Below are positions 17,155-25,110 of a stretch of DNA of 64,000 bases, one piece after another. The notes beneath the pieces were generated by a model that saw only the letters and a list, made by a program, of their open reading frames with translations, had not been told where the DNA came from and did no database searches. The DNA is from Streptomyces caatingaensis (GTDB lineage: Bacteria > Actinomycetota > Actinomycetes > Streptomycetales > Streptomycetaceae), in assembly GCF_001187435.1 (NCBI RefSeq), contig NZ_LFXA01000018.1:124001-188000 (forward strand), given 5' to 3'. How positions within the stretch are numbered: position 1 is the stretch's first letter; every line of letters starts with the position of its first letter. A program made the position numbers and the translations under genes.

Positions 17155-18957
17155 CTAGTCGGCGATCGGCAGGTAGACCCTGCCGCCCGCTTCCGCGAAC
17201 TCCCGTGATTTCTCCGCCATTCCGGCCTCGATCTCGGCGGCTCCCATGTCTCCGCCGTGCGTCCGGCGAATGTCCTGGGAGATCTTCATCGAGCAGAACT
17301 TCGGACCGCACATCGAGCAGAAATGCGCCGTCTTCGCCGGCTCCGCCGGGAGCGTCTCGTCGTGGAAGGCGCGGGCCGTGTCGGGGTCCAGGGCCAGATT
17401 GAACTGGTCCTCCCAGCGGAATTCGAAACGGGCGTCGGAGAGGGCGTCGTCCCATTCCTGGGCGCCGGGGTGGCCCTTGGCCAGGTCCGCGGCGTGTGCC
17501 GCGATCTTGTAGGTGATGACGCCGGTCTTCACGTCGTCGCGGTCCGGCAGGCCCAGGTGCTCCTTGGGCGTGACGTAGCAGAGCATCGCCGTGCCCCACC
17601 AGGCGATCATCGCGGCGCCGATGCCGGAGGTGATGTGGTCGTAGGCCGGGGCGACGTCCGTGGTCAGCGGGCCCAGGGTGTAGAACGGGGCCTCCTCGCA
17701 GATCTCCTGCTGGAGGTCGATGTTCTCCTTGATCTTGTGCATCGGGACGTGGCCCGGGCCCTCGATCATCGTCTGGACGTTGTGCCGCTTGGCGATCGCG
17801 TTGAGCTCGCCCAGCGTGCGCAGTTCGGCGAACTGGGCCTCGTCGTTCGCGTCCGCGATCGAGCCGGGGCGCAGGCCGTCGCCGAGCGAGTACGTCACGT
17901 CGTAGGCCGCGAGGATCTCGCAGAGCTCCTCGAAGTTCTCGTAGAGGAACGACTCCTTGTGGTGCGCGAGGCACCACGCGGCCATGATCGAGCCGCCGCG
18001 CGAGACGATGCCGGTCTTGCGGCGGGCGGTCAGCGGGACGTAGCGGAGCAGGACACCGGCGTGGACGGTCATGTAGTCCACGCCCTGTTCGGCCTGCTCG
18101 ATGACCGTGTCCTTGTAGATCTCCCAGGTGAGTTCCTCGGCCTTGCCGTCCACCTTCTCCAGCGCCTGGTAGAGCGGCACGGTGCCGATGGGGACGGGGG
18201 AGTTGCGCAGCACCCACTCCCGGGTGGTGTGGATGTTGCGGCCGGTGGACAGGTCCATCACCGTGTCCGCGCCCCAGCGGGTGGCCCAGGTCATCTTCTC
18301 GACCTCCTCCTCGATGGAGGAGGTGACGGCCGAGTTGCCGATGTTGGCGTTCACCTTGACGAGGAACTTCTTGCCGATGATCATCGGCTCGGACTCGGGG
18401 TGGTTCACATTGGCCGGCAGCACGGCGCGGCCGGCGGCGATCTCCTCGCGCACGGTCTCCGGGGAGACGTTCTCCCGGAGCGCGACGAACTCCATCTCCT
18501 CGGTGATCTCCCCCCGCCTGGCGTAGGCGAGTTGGGTCACGGCGGTGCCGGAACGGCCCCGGCGCGGCAGCCGGGGGCGGCCCGGGAAGACCGCGTCGAG
18601 GTTCCTGAGGCCACCGCGCGGCGAGGTGTGCTTGATGCCGTCGTCCTCGGGGCGCACGGGGCGTCCCGCGTACTCCTCGGTGTCGCCGCGCCCGATGATC
18701 CAGTTCTCGCGCAGCGGTGCGAGGCCCCGGCGGACGTCCGTGTCGACGGCCGGGTCGGTGTACGGACCGGACGTGTCGTACAGGCGGACGTCCCGGCCGT
18801 TGGTGAGGTGGACCCGGCGGACGGGAACCCTCAGATCCGGGCGGGAACCGGTGACGTAGTCCTTGTGCCAGCCGATCTGTCCGGTCTGCCCGTTCCGCTC
18901 CCCCACCGTGCCGTCGGTGGACAGGTCGGCAGACGTGCGTGCGTCCTGCGTGGTCAT
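17155..18957 (-). CDS. thiC: Phosphomethylpyrimidine synthase ThiC
   Basis: The 600-residue radical-SAM enzyme converts aminoimidazole ribotide to the hydroxymethylpyrimidine phosphate moiety of thiamine. Signatures include PANVNHPESEPMIIGKKF, VNANIGNSAVTSSIEEE, the SRGGSIMAAW segment, IEGPGHVPMHKIKEN and the C-terminal 4Fe-4S motif CSMCGPKFCSMK (CX2CX4C). Start and length fit the actinobacterial family. Expression is controlled by the TPP riboswitch immediately upstream. No other thi genes are in the window. Confidence 0.97.
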   Translation of the reverse strand: MTTQDARTSADLSTDGTVGERNGQTGQIGWHKDYVTGSRPDLRVPVRRVHLTNGRDVRLYDTSGPYTDPAVDTDVRRGLAPLRENWIIGRGDTEEYAGRPVRPEDDGIKHTSPRGGLRNLDAVFPGRPRLPRRGRSGTAVTQLAYARRGEITEEMEFVALRENVSPETVREEIAAGRAVLPANVNHPESEPMIIGKKFLVKVNANIGNSAVTSSIEEEVEKMTWATRWGADTVMDLSTGRNIHTTREWVLRNSPVPIGTVPLYQALEKVDGKAEELTWEIYKDTVIEQAEQGVDYMTVHAGVLLRYVPLTARRKTGIVSRGGSIMAAWCLAHHKESFLYENFEELCEILAAYDVTYSLGDGLRPGSIADANDEAQFAELRTLGELNAIAKRHNVQTMIEGPGHVPMHKIKENIDLQQEICEEAPFYTLGPLTTDVAPAYDHITSGIGAAMIAWWGTAMLCYVTPKEHLGLPDRDDVKTGVITYKIAAHAADLAKGHPGAQEWDDALSDARFEFRWEDQFNLALDPDTARAFHDETLPAEPAKTAHFCSMCGPKFCSMKISQDIRRTHGGDMGAAEIEAGMAEKSREFAEAGGRVYLPIAD

Positions 18958-18966
18958 GAGACCGTA

Positions 18967-19076
18967 ACTCCCTACGCCGGCATTACCCGGTAACAGGTTC
19001 GGCGGTCGACGCAGCGGTTCCCGTACCGTTCGTACGGAGGTCAGCGCCCTCTCAGCCCGGTGCTCCGAGCTCCCGC
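18967..19076 (-). ncRNA. TPP (thi-box) riboswitch
   Basis: On the minus strand, the core elements appear in order: GGGAGCTCGGAGC, then GGGCTGAGAGGGCGCTGA (the CUGAGA P2-P3 element), ACCGCTGCGTCGACC, and finally GAACCTG with GGGTAATGCCGGCGTAGGGA. These match the TPP aptamer, including the invariant CUGAGA and ACCUGxxxxGGxUAAUGCC. The terminal AGGGA helix strand overlaps the probable ribosome site about ten bases before the thiC ATG, which suggests ligand-dependent translational control. Confidence 0.95.
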
Positions 19077-19147
19077 GATTGCAAAGGTGCCACAACGCTA
19101 GCGCCTTCCCGCGCCGGAGGGCCAGAGGGGGTTGCGATGATCGGGCG

Positions 19148-20572
19148 ATGAGCACCAGCGACCCGCTGCCGCCCCCTCGGCAGCCCTCCACCGCTCCCGG
19201 ACACCGCCGCGGTCGCGGGAACGGCCACGGTCACGGCCATGGGCACGACCACGGACACGGTCACGGGCATGGCCACGGTCATGCGCACGGACACGGGCAC
19301 GGGCCCGTCGCGCCCGTCTCCGCCCATCTGCGCAAGGTGATCGCGGCCGTGCTGATCCCCTTCGCCGCCGCGGTCGCGGCCGGGCTGGTCGTGCTCTGGC
19401 CGGGGGGCGCGCCGCCGCACCACCACACCGGTGTCGGCCTGGATCAGCACACGGAGTCGGGGCGGGTGGTGAAGGTGGAGGAGACGGATTGCGCCAAGTC
19501 CGGTGCGGGGCGGGCGGGACCGCAGGGACAGCAGGGGGCGCCGGGTCCGGCCGACGGGAAGCAGGGCCCCTGCCGGTCGGCGGTCGTCGAGGTCACGTCC
19601 GGTCCGGACCAGGGGCGTTCGTTCACCGAGGTCGTGCACCCCGACGCGCCGCGGCAGTACGCGGTGGGGCAGGGTGTCGTGCTCGCGTACGCACCCAAGG
19701 CGCCGGAGAATCTGCGCTATTCGGTCACGGATGTGGACCGGGACGTGCCGATGGCCCTGCTGGCCGGGGTGTTCGCGCTGGCGGTGGTGGTCATCGGCCG
19801 GCTGCGCGGGGTCTTCGCGCTGGTGGCCCTCGCCATCAGTTTCGGGGTGCTGACGCTGTTCATCCTGCCGGCGATCCTCCAGGGCTCGGACCCGTTGCTG
19901 GTCGCCGTGGTCGGGGGCGGTGCGATCATGCTGATCGCGCTCTACCTGTGCCACGGCGTCAACGCCCGTACGTCCGTCGCCGTTCTGGGGACGCTGACGT
20001 CGCTGGCGGCCATCGGCCTGCTGGGGGCGGGCTTCATCGACTGGGCCCACCTGACCGGCAACACGGACGACCAGACGGGCCTGGTGCACGGCCTCTACCC
20101 CGGGATCGAGATCAAGGGCCTGCTGCTCGCGGGGATCATCATCGGTTCGCTGGGCGTGCTGGACGACGTGACGGTGACGCAGACGTCGGCGGTGTGGGAG
20201 CTGAAGGAGGCCGATCCGCACGCGAGTTGGCGGAAACTGTACGGTGCGGCGATGCGCATCGGGCGGGATCATATCGCCTCTGTCGTCAACACTCTGGTGA
20301 TGGCGTACGCCGGTGCGTCACTGCCGTTGCTCCTGTTGTTCTCGATCGCGGACAGCGGGGTGGGCACGGTGGCCACCAGCGAGGTGGTGGCCGAGGAGAT
20401 CGTGCGGACGCTGGTCGGGAGCATCGGTCTGGTGCTCTCGGTGCCGGTGACGACCGTGCTGGCGGCGCTCGTTGTCAGTGCCGACCGGCAGACTGCCGGT
20501 ACGGGTCCCCGGACCGCGGCGGGGGGCCGTGCGCGGGCCGGGGGAGGACGGCGCCGCCGCGCGCGGCGATGA
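19148..20572 (+). CDS. YibE/F-like membrane protein with His-Gly-rich N-terminus
   Basis: The 474-residue protein starts with a tract of alternating His and Gly (about residues 25-55, also visible as a 6-bp-periodic DNA repeat at 19220-19310). A first membrane helix, an extracytoplasmic domain (about residues 95-200) and some seven helices typical of YibE/F proteins follow, with LLGAGFIDWAHLTGN, GLLLAGIIIGSLGVLDDVTVTQ and the ELKEADPHASWRKLYG loop. The function of YibE/F is not established. The His tract could bind Ni, Zn or Cu. The gene is divergent from thiC, and the next two genes follow closely. Confidence 0.8.
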   Translation: MSTSDPLPPPRQPSTAPGHRRGRGNGHGHGHGHDHGHGHGHGHGHAHGHGHGPVAPVSAHLRKVIAAVLIPFAAAVAAGLVVLWPGGAPPHHHTGVGLDQHTESGRVVKVEETDCAKSGAGRAGPQGQQGAPGPADGKQGPCRSAVVEVTSGPDQGRSFTEVVHPDAPRQYAVGQGVVLAYAPKAPENLRYSVTDVDRDVPMALLAGVFALAVVVIGRLRGVFALVALAISFGVLTLFILPAILQGSDPLLVAVVGGGAIMLIALYLCHGVNARTSVAVLGTLTSLAAIGLLGAGFIDWAHLTGNTDDQTGLVHGLYPGIEIKGLLLAGIIIGSLGVLDDVTVTQTSAVWELKEADPHASWRKLYGAAMRIGRDHIASVVNTLVMAYAGASLPLLLLFSIADSGVGTVATSEVVAEEIVRTLVGSIGLVLSVPVTTVLAALVVSADRQTAGTGPRTAAGGRARAGGGRRRRARR

Positions 20573-20588
20573 GGACGGGGGGCAGTCG

Positions 20589-20789
20589 GTGGTCGGTGAG
20601 CTGGGCAGGGTGACGGGGGAGGTCGGCCCCGGGCTGGTCGGCGAGGTGATGCTGCGGGTGCGGGGCGGCGCCGAGGCGTTCCTGGCGTACGCGGCGGAGG
20701 AGGGGGAGCGTCTGCCGCGGGGCACCCTCGTGGTGGTCGTGGAGTACCAGCCGCCACGCACGGTGTACGTGTCGGCGGCCTATCGCTGA
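20589..20789 (+). CDS. Small OB-fold protein resembling the NfeD C-terminal domain
   Basis: The 66-residue product has a beta-rich pattern: VVGELGRVTGEVGPGLVGEV, FLAYAAEEGERLPRGTLVVV and YQPPRTVYVSAAY. This resembles the OB-fold of NfeD/YuaF proteins, which are encoded next to flotillins, as here: the flotillin starts 116 bases downstream. The GTG at 20589 has GGGGGG six bases upstream; a GTG at 20610 is an alternative. It lacks the membrane part of full NfeD. The assignment rests on pattern and context. Confidence 0.6.
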   Translation: MVGELGRVTGEVGPGLVGEVMLRVRGGAEAFLAYAAEEGERLPRGTLVVVVEYQPPRTVYVSAAYR

Positions 20790-20905
20790 CGGGGAACCGC
20801 GGGGACCGCGCGGCGGTCCCCGCGGACGGAGGTCCGGGGCGGCAAAGGTCCCCGGGCCGGGGGCCCTTGGGACGGACGTCCCGGGGCAGAGGGGGGAACG
20901 GGAAC

Positions 20906-22504
20906 GTGTTCATCGGAATCCTGGCGGGGGCCGTGGTCGTGGCCGTCGCCGTCGTGGTGGGTCTGTTCAAGCTGATGTGGCGGGTCGCCGAGCCGAACGA
21001 GGCGCTCGTCATCTCCGGTTCCAAGCACCGCACGGAGGGCCTGGGCGAGGGGATGGGCTTCCGGATCGTCACCGGGCGCGGCACGCTGGTGCTGCCCGGC
21101 GTGCAGGTGGTCCGCAAGCTGTCGCTCGACCTCAACGAGGCGGAGCTGCACGTGGATTGCGTGACGAACCAGGGCATTCCGCTCAAGGTGCACGGCGTGG
21201 TGATATTCAAGGTCGGTGACGACTTCGTCTCCATCGCCAACGCGGCCCGCCGCTTCCTCGACCAGCAGAAGCACATGGCGGAACGGGTGCACAACGTGTT
21301 CGCCGGACATCTGCGCTCGATCGTCGGCGGGCTGACCGTGGAGGACATGATCCGCGACCGGGAGCGGCTGACGGGCGAGACCCGGGCAGCCTCCGGCACG
21401 GAGATGGAGAAGCTGGGCCTGATCATCGACTCGCTCCAGATCCACGAGATCCAGGACCCCACCGGCTACATCAAGAACCTCTCCGCGCCGCACGCCGCGG
21501 CCGTCCAGCGGGACGCCCGCATCGCCCAGGCGGCGGCGGACCGGGCGGCGACGGAGGCGGAGCAGCAGGCGGCGGCCCGGATGGCCGAGGCCACGCGGGA
21601 CAGCGAGATCCTCCAGGCCGGCTACCAGGCGGAGCGCGACAGCGCGGCCGCGAAGGCCCGGCAGGCCGGTCCGCTGGCGGAGGCGGCGGCGCGGCAGGAG
21701 GTCGTGGTCCAGGAGACCCGGGTGGCGGAGCTGGCCGCCCAGCGCCGCGAGCAGCAGCTCCAGGCGGACGTCCGCAAGCCGGCCGACGCGGCGGCGTACG
21801 AGAAGCGGACGCTGGCGGAGGCCGAGCGGGACGCCCGGATATCGGCGGCGCAGGCGCAGGCCAGGGAGACGGAGCTGGCGGCCGCCGCCGAGGCGACGCG
21901 GGTGAAGACGGCGGCCGCCGCGGACGCGGAGGCGACCCGGGCGACCGGTGAGGCGACGGCCGCGGCGAGCCGGGCGCGGGGGGTGGCCGACGCGGAGGCG
22001 GCGAAGGCCCTGGGCATCGCCGAGGCCGAGGCCGCGCGGGCGAGGGGCCTGGCCGACGCGGAGGCGGCCCGGGCCCTGGGGCTGGCGGAGGCCGAGGCCA
22101 TCAAGGCCCGCGCGGCGGCCCTGGCGGAGAACCAGGACGCGGTGGTCGCCCAGCAACTCGCGGAGAACTGGCCCGAGATCGTCCGCGCGGGGGCCCAGGC
22201 GTTCGGAAGCGTGGACCACATGGTGCTGCTGAACGGCGCCGACGGTATGTCGGAGCTGTTCGCCAAGGCGCTGACGATGGGCGGGACGGGTCTGGGGCTG
22301 GCGCGGCAGCTGCTGGCGGCCATGAACGACGGCGGCGGCTCGGACGGGCGGCGGACGGCGGACGGCCGGGGAGCGGCGGACGGGCGGTCCGGCGGCGGGG
22401 ACGACGCCCCGGACCGGGGCCCGGGCCCGCGCACCCGGCGGGTGCCGGTCGACGGGCCCGCCGGGCCGGTGCCCGGGGAGGGCGGTGCCGGTCCGGGCCG
22501 TTAA
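20906..22504 (+). CDS. Flotillin-like SPFH domain protein
   Basis: The 532-residue protein has an N-terminal membrane segment (FIGILAGAVVVAVAVVVGLF) and an SPFH/PHB domain (about residues 30-190, with VDCVTNQGIPLKVHGVVIFKV and SLQIHEIQDPTGYI). A very long Ala/Glu/Arg coiled coil with internal repeats follows to about residue 420, then a flotillin C-terminal segment and a disordered Gly/Pro tail. Flotillins scaffold functional membrane microdomains. The GTG at 20906 follows GGGGGGAA. The stop codon shares a TTAA with the stop of the convergent ssgA gene. Confidence 0.9.
   Translation: MFIGILAGAVVVAVAVVVGLFKLMWRVAEPNEALVISGSKHRTEGLGEGMGFRIVTGRGTLVLPGVQVVRKLSLDLNEAELHVDCVTNQGIPLKVHGVVIFKVGDDFVSIANAARRFLDQQKHMAERVHNVFAGHLRSIVGGLTVEDMIRDRERLTGETRAASGTEMEKLGLIIDSLQIHEIQDPTGYIKNLSAPHAAAVQRDARIAQAAADRAATEAEQQAAARMAEATRDSEILQAGYQAERDSAAAKARQAGPLAEAAARQEVVVQETRVAELAAQRREQQLQADVRKPADAAAYEKRTLAEAERDARISAAQAQARETELAAAAEATRVKTAAAADAEATRATGEATAAASRARGVADAEAAKALGIAEAEAARARGLADAEAARALGLAEAEAIKARAAALAENQDAVVAQQLAENWPEIVRAGAQAFGSVDHMVLLNGADGMSELFAKALTMGGTGLGLARQLLAAMNDGGGSDGRRTADGRGAADGRSGGGDDAPDRGPGPRTRRVPVDGPAGPVPGEGGAGPGR
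21955..22110 (+). repeat. Internal repeats in the flotillin coiled coil
   Basis: Four to five imperfect copies of a unit of about 36-39 bp encode blocks like ARGVADAEAAKA, LGIAEAEAARA, RGLADAEAARA and LGLAEAEAIKA. The repetition is in both protein and DNA, so copy number may vary between strains. Confidence 0.65.
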
Positions 22505-22947
22505 CCGGCGTTCTGCCCCTCGGTGTTGCCGGCGAGGATGCTGTCGAGCGCCGCCGCCAGGTCGTAGTCGAAGTCGGCGACCGAGCGCTCCTCGCCGAGG
22601 GGGGCGACGCGGTCGGTCCGGTCGAGGAAGGCGACCAGCGGTGCCGCGCCGGCCCGGAACAGGGCGCCCTCGCCGCCGACTTGCAGGCGGATGAAGACGT
22701 CCGAGAGGTGCTGCGCGGAGGCGGGGGCGATGTGCACATCGCCCTCGCCGGAGGGCTGGCTCAGCCCGTCGAGCAGCAACTCCCTTGCGAACGCCCAGGT
22801 CACCGGGGCGTCACCGGGCAGGTGAAAGGTGAACTTCACCGCATAGGGATCGCTGCTGTCATAGGCCAGCTCCACCGGGATACGGAAGGACAGCTCCTCG
22901 GAGACGAGGAACGTCATGATCACTTCTGCCTGAACTGTGTCGCGCAT
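22501..22947 (-). CDS. ssgA: SsgA family sporulation and cell-division regulator
   Basis: The 148-residue SALP-family protein has the near-invariant SsgA core FLVSEELSFRIPVEL, TFHLPGDAPVTWAFARELLLDG, and GDVHI, followed by FRAGAAPLVAFLDRTDRVAPLGEE. SsgA influences where FtsZ and SsgB assemble during sporulation septation and marks sites of wall remodelling. The ATG at 22917 is the classical start (138 residues); the ATG at 22947 adds MRDTVQAEVI, which resembles other SsgA annotations. The usual upstream regulator gene ssgR is not present in this window. Confidence 0.92.
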   Translation of the reverse strand: MRDTVQAEVIMTFLVSEELSFRIPVELAYDSSDPYAVKFTFHLPGDAPVTWAFARELLLDGLSQPSGEGDVHIAPASAQHLSDVFIRLQVGGEGALFRAGAAPLVAFLDRTDRVAPLGEERSVADFDYDLAAALDSILAGNTEGQNAG

Positions 22948-23312
22948 CGCCCAATGCCCCGTCTTTGTCGGTTTGGCCGGGATTGGATCCTCATGGCCCT
23001 ACTCATGACGCCATAGTCTGACAACAACGTCCCGCGGATCACAAGGAGTGATTTTTCAGTTACCGATAGAGATCGAGTGGGAGCTTACGGCTCTTCGACT
23101 CTGGAGCGTAGCGACTCGACTACGGGGCGGAGTCGTTCCGCCGGATTCCGGGCGGGCACAATCCGAGAACTGGCCAAAGTGGCGCCGCCCGTCGCGGGGC
23201 TGCGGCGAGGGCGGCGAAGAGGGCGGTGCGCTGCGGCGCGACGCCGGGACAGGGGCTTCTACGGGCCTACTCCTGCCCCGCGCAAACCGGTTGGAATCAC
23301 CGGAGGACGGGC

Positions 23313-23339
23313 AGGAGGGGCGTACTTCACGCCCCTCCT
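23313..23339 (-). terminator. Perfect 11-bp hairpin
   Basis: AGGAGGGGCGT pairs with ACGCCCCTCCT across a 5-base ACTTC loop. It lies about 117 bases downstream of the DUF5326-like gene and would insulate ssgA from read-through. Confidence 0.55.
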
Positions 23340-23429
23340 CGCACACGCGGTGCCGGGGTGAACGAGCGGTACCGGCTGACGGAAGAAGTTACTCCCCGCG
23401 TCCCGCTTCGTTGAGTTGACGAAGTTGAG

Positions 23430-23445
23430 CCGGCGAATTCGCCGG
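23430..23445. terminator. 16-bp palindrome just after the DUF5326-like gene
   Basis: CCGGCGAATTCGCCGG is a perfect palindrome ending ten bases from the gene's stop. As RNA it could form a tight hairpin; as DNA it could bind a dimeric protein. Its position favours a role at the transcript end. Confidence 0.4.
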
Positions 23446-23455
23446 GGCGGCCGGC

Positions 23456-23674
23456 CTACCAGTCGCCGCCCTTCGACGACGAGCCCGTGAACTTCTTGAC
23501 GACGAAGACGAGACCACCGATGAGGGCCACCAGCAGCAGCGCCTTGAAAAGCACGTCGATGACGACCCCGAGCACACTGACGATCAAGCTGCCGAACACC
23601 ACGCACACGAGGACCGGGATGGCGATCCACTTCACCCACCACGGCAGTCCCGCGAGTATCCCCTTCTGAGCCAT
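23456..23674 (-). CDS. DUF5326-type small membrane protein
   Basis: The 72-residue protein begins MAQKGILAGLPWWVKWIAIPVL, continues through two hydrophobic segments (about residues 13-35 and 40-58) and ends in KKFTGSSSKGGDW. This matches the Streptomyces DUF5326 family as I recall it. The ATG at 23674 has AGGGAA upstream; the longer frame adds an Arg-rich leader that is unlikely to be coding. Function unknown. Confidence 0.75.
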   Translation of the reverse strand: MAQKGILAGLPWWVKWIAIPVLVCVVFGSLIVSVLGVVIDVLFKALLLVALIGGLVFVVKKFTGSSSKGGDW

Positions 23675-23825
23675 GTCGTTCCCTGCTCTCCGCTTAGCGC
23701 GTCGTCGTCGTCCGGAGCGGTCGCCCCGGGCCTGGTCCGATGCTAGGTCGGGCCGGGGCGCCCGCGGGGGCCCCACGGCCCCCGTACGCCCCTGAACCTC
23801 CCCCTACGGGAAGCGGGACCCGCCC

Positions 23826-24143
23826 TCAGCTCTCCGGCGGAGAGAAGACCACCAGGACCCTGAGGTCCTCGCTGATGTGGTGGAAACGGTGGACCGTGCG
23901 CGCCGGGACGTAGACCACGCTGCCGCGCCCGACCTCCGTCGTCTCGTCCCCCACGGTGATCGACGCCCGGCCGCTCACCACGAAGTAGATCTCGTCCTGC
24001 TCGTGCGGGCCCTGCGGATCCGCGTCCCCCGCGTCCAGCGCGTAGAGCCCGGCGGACATGTTCCGCTCCCGCAGGAACTGCAGGTACGCCCCTTCGTTCG
24101 CGGCCCGCTCCGCCTCCAGCTCGTCCAGCCGGAACGCCTTCAT
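23826..24143 (-). CDS. Single-domain cupin protein
   Basis: The 105-residue protein folds as a small cupin: motif 1 GPHEQDEIYFVVSGRASI carries the usual H(X)3-4E ligands, and motif 2 lies around VVYVPARTVHRFHHI. The ATG at 24143 follows GGAGGAG. Such proteins bind a metal and can be isomerases, dioxygenases or sensors; nothing nearby indicates a substrate. It is divergent from the holin-family gene. Confidence 0.82.
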   Translation of the reverse strand: MKAFRLDELEAERAANEGAYLQFLRERNMSAGLYALDAGDADPQGPHEQDEIYFVVSGRASITVGDETTEVGRGSVVYVPARTVHRFHHISEDLRVLVVFSPPES

Positions 24144-24224
24144 CCGCCGTCTCCTCCTCCGGGCGCCGGCCGTGCCGCCGAACGCCGATCCCACCTGTCG
24201 GTCCCGTCTGCCACGATCTCACGT

Positions 24225-24605
24225 ATGAAGAATTTCGTAGTCAAGACGATCGCCAACGCGGCGGCCCTGGCGGCGGCGATCTGGCTGCTCAAGGGCATCA
24301 CCCTGCGCGGCGACACGACCGCCGCGAAGGCTCTCACGCTGCTCGGGGTGGCGCTCGTCTTCGGCCTGGTCAACTTTGTGGTGAAGCCGGTCGTCAAACT
24401 GCTGTCGTTCCCGCTCTTCGTCCTGACGCTCGGCCTGATCACCCTGGTGATCAACGCGTTGATGCTGCTGCTGACGAGCTGGCTGGCGGACCGGCTGGAC
24501 CTGGCCTTCCACGTCGCGGGCTTCGGCTCGGCGCTGGTGGGCGGCGTGATCGTCTCCATCGTCGCCTGGGCGATGCACATGATCCTGCCGGACGAGAAGG
24601 ACTGA
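24225..24605 (+). CDS. Phage holin family 4 (PF04020-type) membrane protein
   Basis: The 126-residue protein has four hydrophobic helices and the family segment VFGLVNFVVKPVVKLLSFP followed by LTLGLITLVINALMLLLTSW. Despite the name this is a widespread chromosomal membrane family not tied to prophage, and no phage genes are nearby. CACGAT lies seven bases before the ATG and no ribosome site is visible, suggesting a leaderless transcript. Confidence 0.85.
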   Translation: MKNFVVKTIANAAALAAAIWLLKGITLRGDTTAAKALTLLGVALVFGLVNFVVKPVVKLLSFPLFVLTLGLITLVINALMLLLTSWLADRLDLAFHVAGFGSALVGGVIVSIVAWAMHMILPDEKD

Positions 24606-24619
24606 CCGTCCGGGATCCG

Positions 24620-24892
24620 TCAGCCCCGGGGGTCCGGCGGGACGTCGTAGCCGACCGTGTTGGTGGCCAGCTCCTCCGGGGTGATCTCCGAGGCCCAGCC
24701 CTCCGGCGGCTCCTGGTACGGGCTGCACGTCCCGCAGGCGGCACAGGTCCAACGCCCGTGGATGCCATGCACGATGGCCCCGCAGCCGGCGCACGTGTCC
24801 GTGGTGTAGTACGGCGGCTCACCCGGCAGGGCCGGGGACCGCAGACTGTGCGGGGGGACGGCGGGCAGCCCGCCCCCGGAGTGCTCTTCCAT
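24620..24892 (-). CDS. Small Cys-rich (zinc-ribbon-like) conserved protein
   Basis: The 90-residue protein contains TCAGCGAIVHGIHGRWTCAACG: two CxxC knuckles 15 residues apart, likely binding one zinc. The tail contains YQEPPEGWASEITPEEL. The ATG is preceded by GGGAGGC. It converges on the holin-family gene with a 14-bp gap. No defined family was recognised. Confidence 0.7.
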   Translation of the reverse strand: MEEHSGGGLPAVPPHSLRSPALPGEPPYYTTDTCAGCGAIVHGIHGRWTCAACGTCSPYQEPPEGWASEITPEELATNTVGYDVPPDPRG

Positions 24893-25110
24893 GCCTCCCA
24901 GACTGCCACGGCTTCCGGCGTCCGGGCAGCGCGAGGACGGCTCAAGTCTCCCCCCTCATGACTTGAGCCGCCGCGGTCCCGCGCGAAGGAAGGGCCGTGC
25001 GCACAAGGCTAGTTGACTCTGCGTCAGTGTCCAATCACCCTGGCGACACAGCCCTATCGACTTATTTATAGTTCCTCCACGGTCGGTGGCGGACGAGCCG
25101 GGGAGACGGC

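Larger units (their letters stand above)
22948..23455. other. Long non-coding region upstream of ssgA
   Basis: In these 508 bp only structured elements are visible: an 11-bp perfect hairpin (23313-23339), a 16-bp palindrome (23430-23445) and dyads around 23100-23145. Open frames here have no ribosome site and resemble no family. In S. coelicolor the IclR-type ssgR gene occupies the upstream position; nothing resembling IclR was found on either strand. The ssgA promoter(s) must lie here. Confidence 0.6.

Noticed and set aside
23048..23419. Possible small gene or ssgR remnant upstream of ssgA
   Set aside because: No ribosome site, no conserved pattern, and no IclR-like HTH on either strand.
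24225..24605. Prophage signal from a holin-family protein
   Set aside because: This family is a common chromosomal membrane protein, and there are no other phage genes, integrase or att-like repeats nearby.
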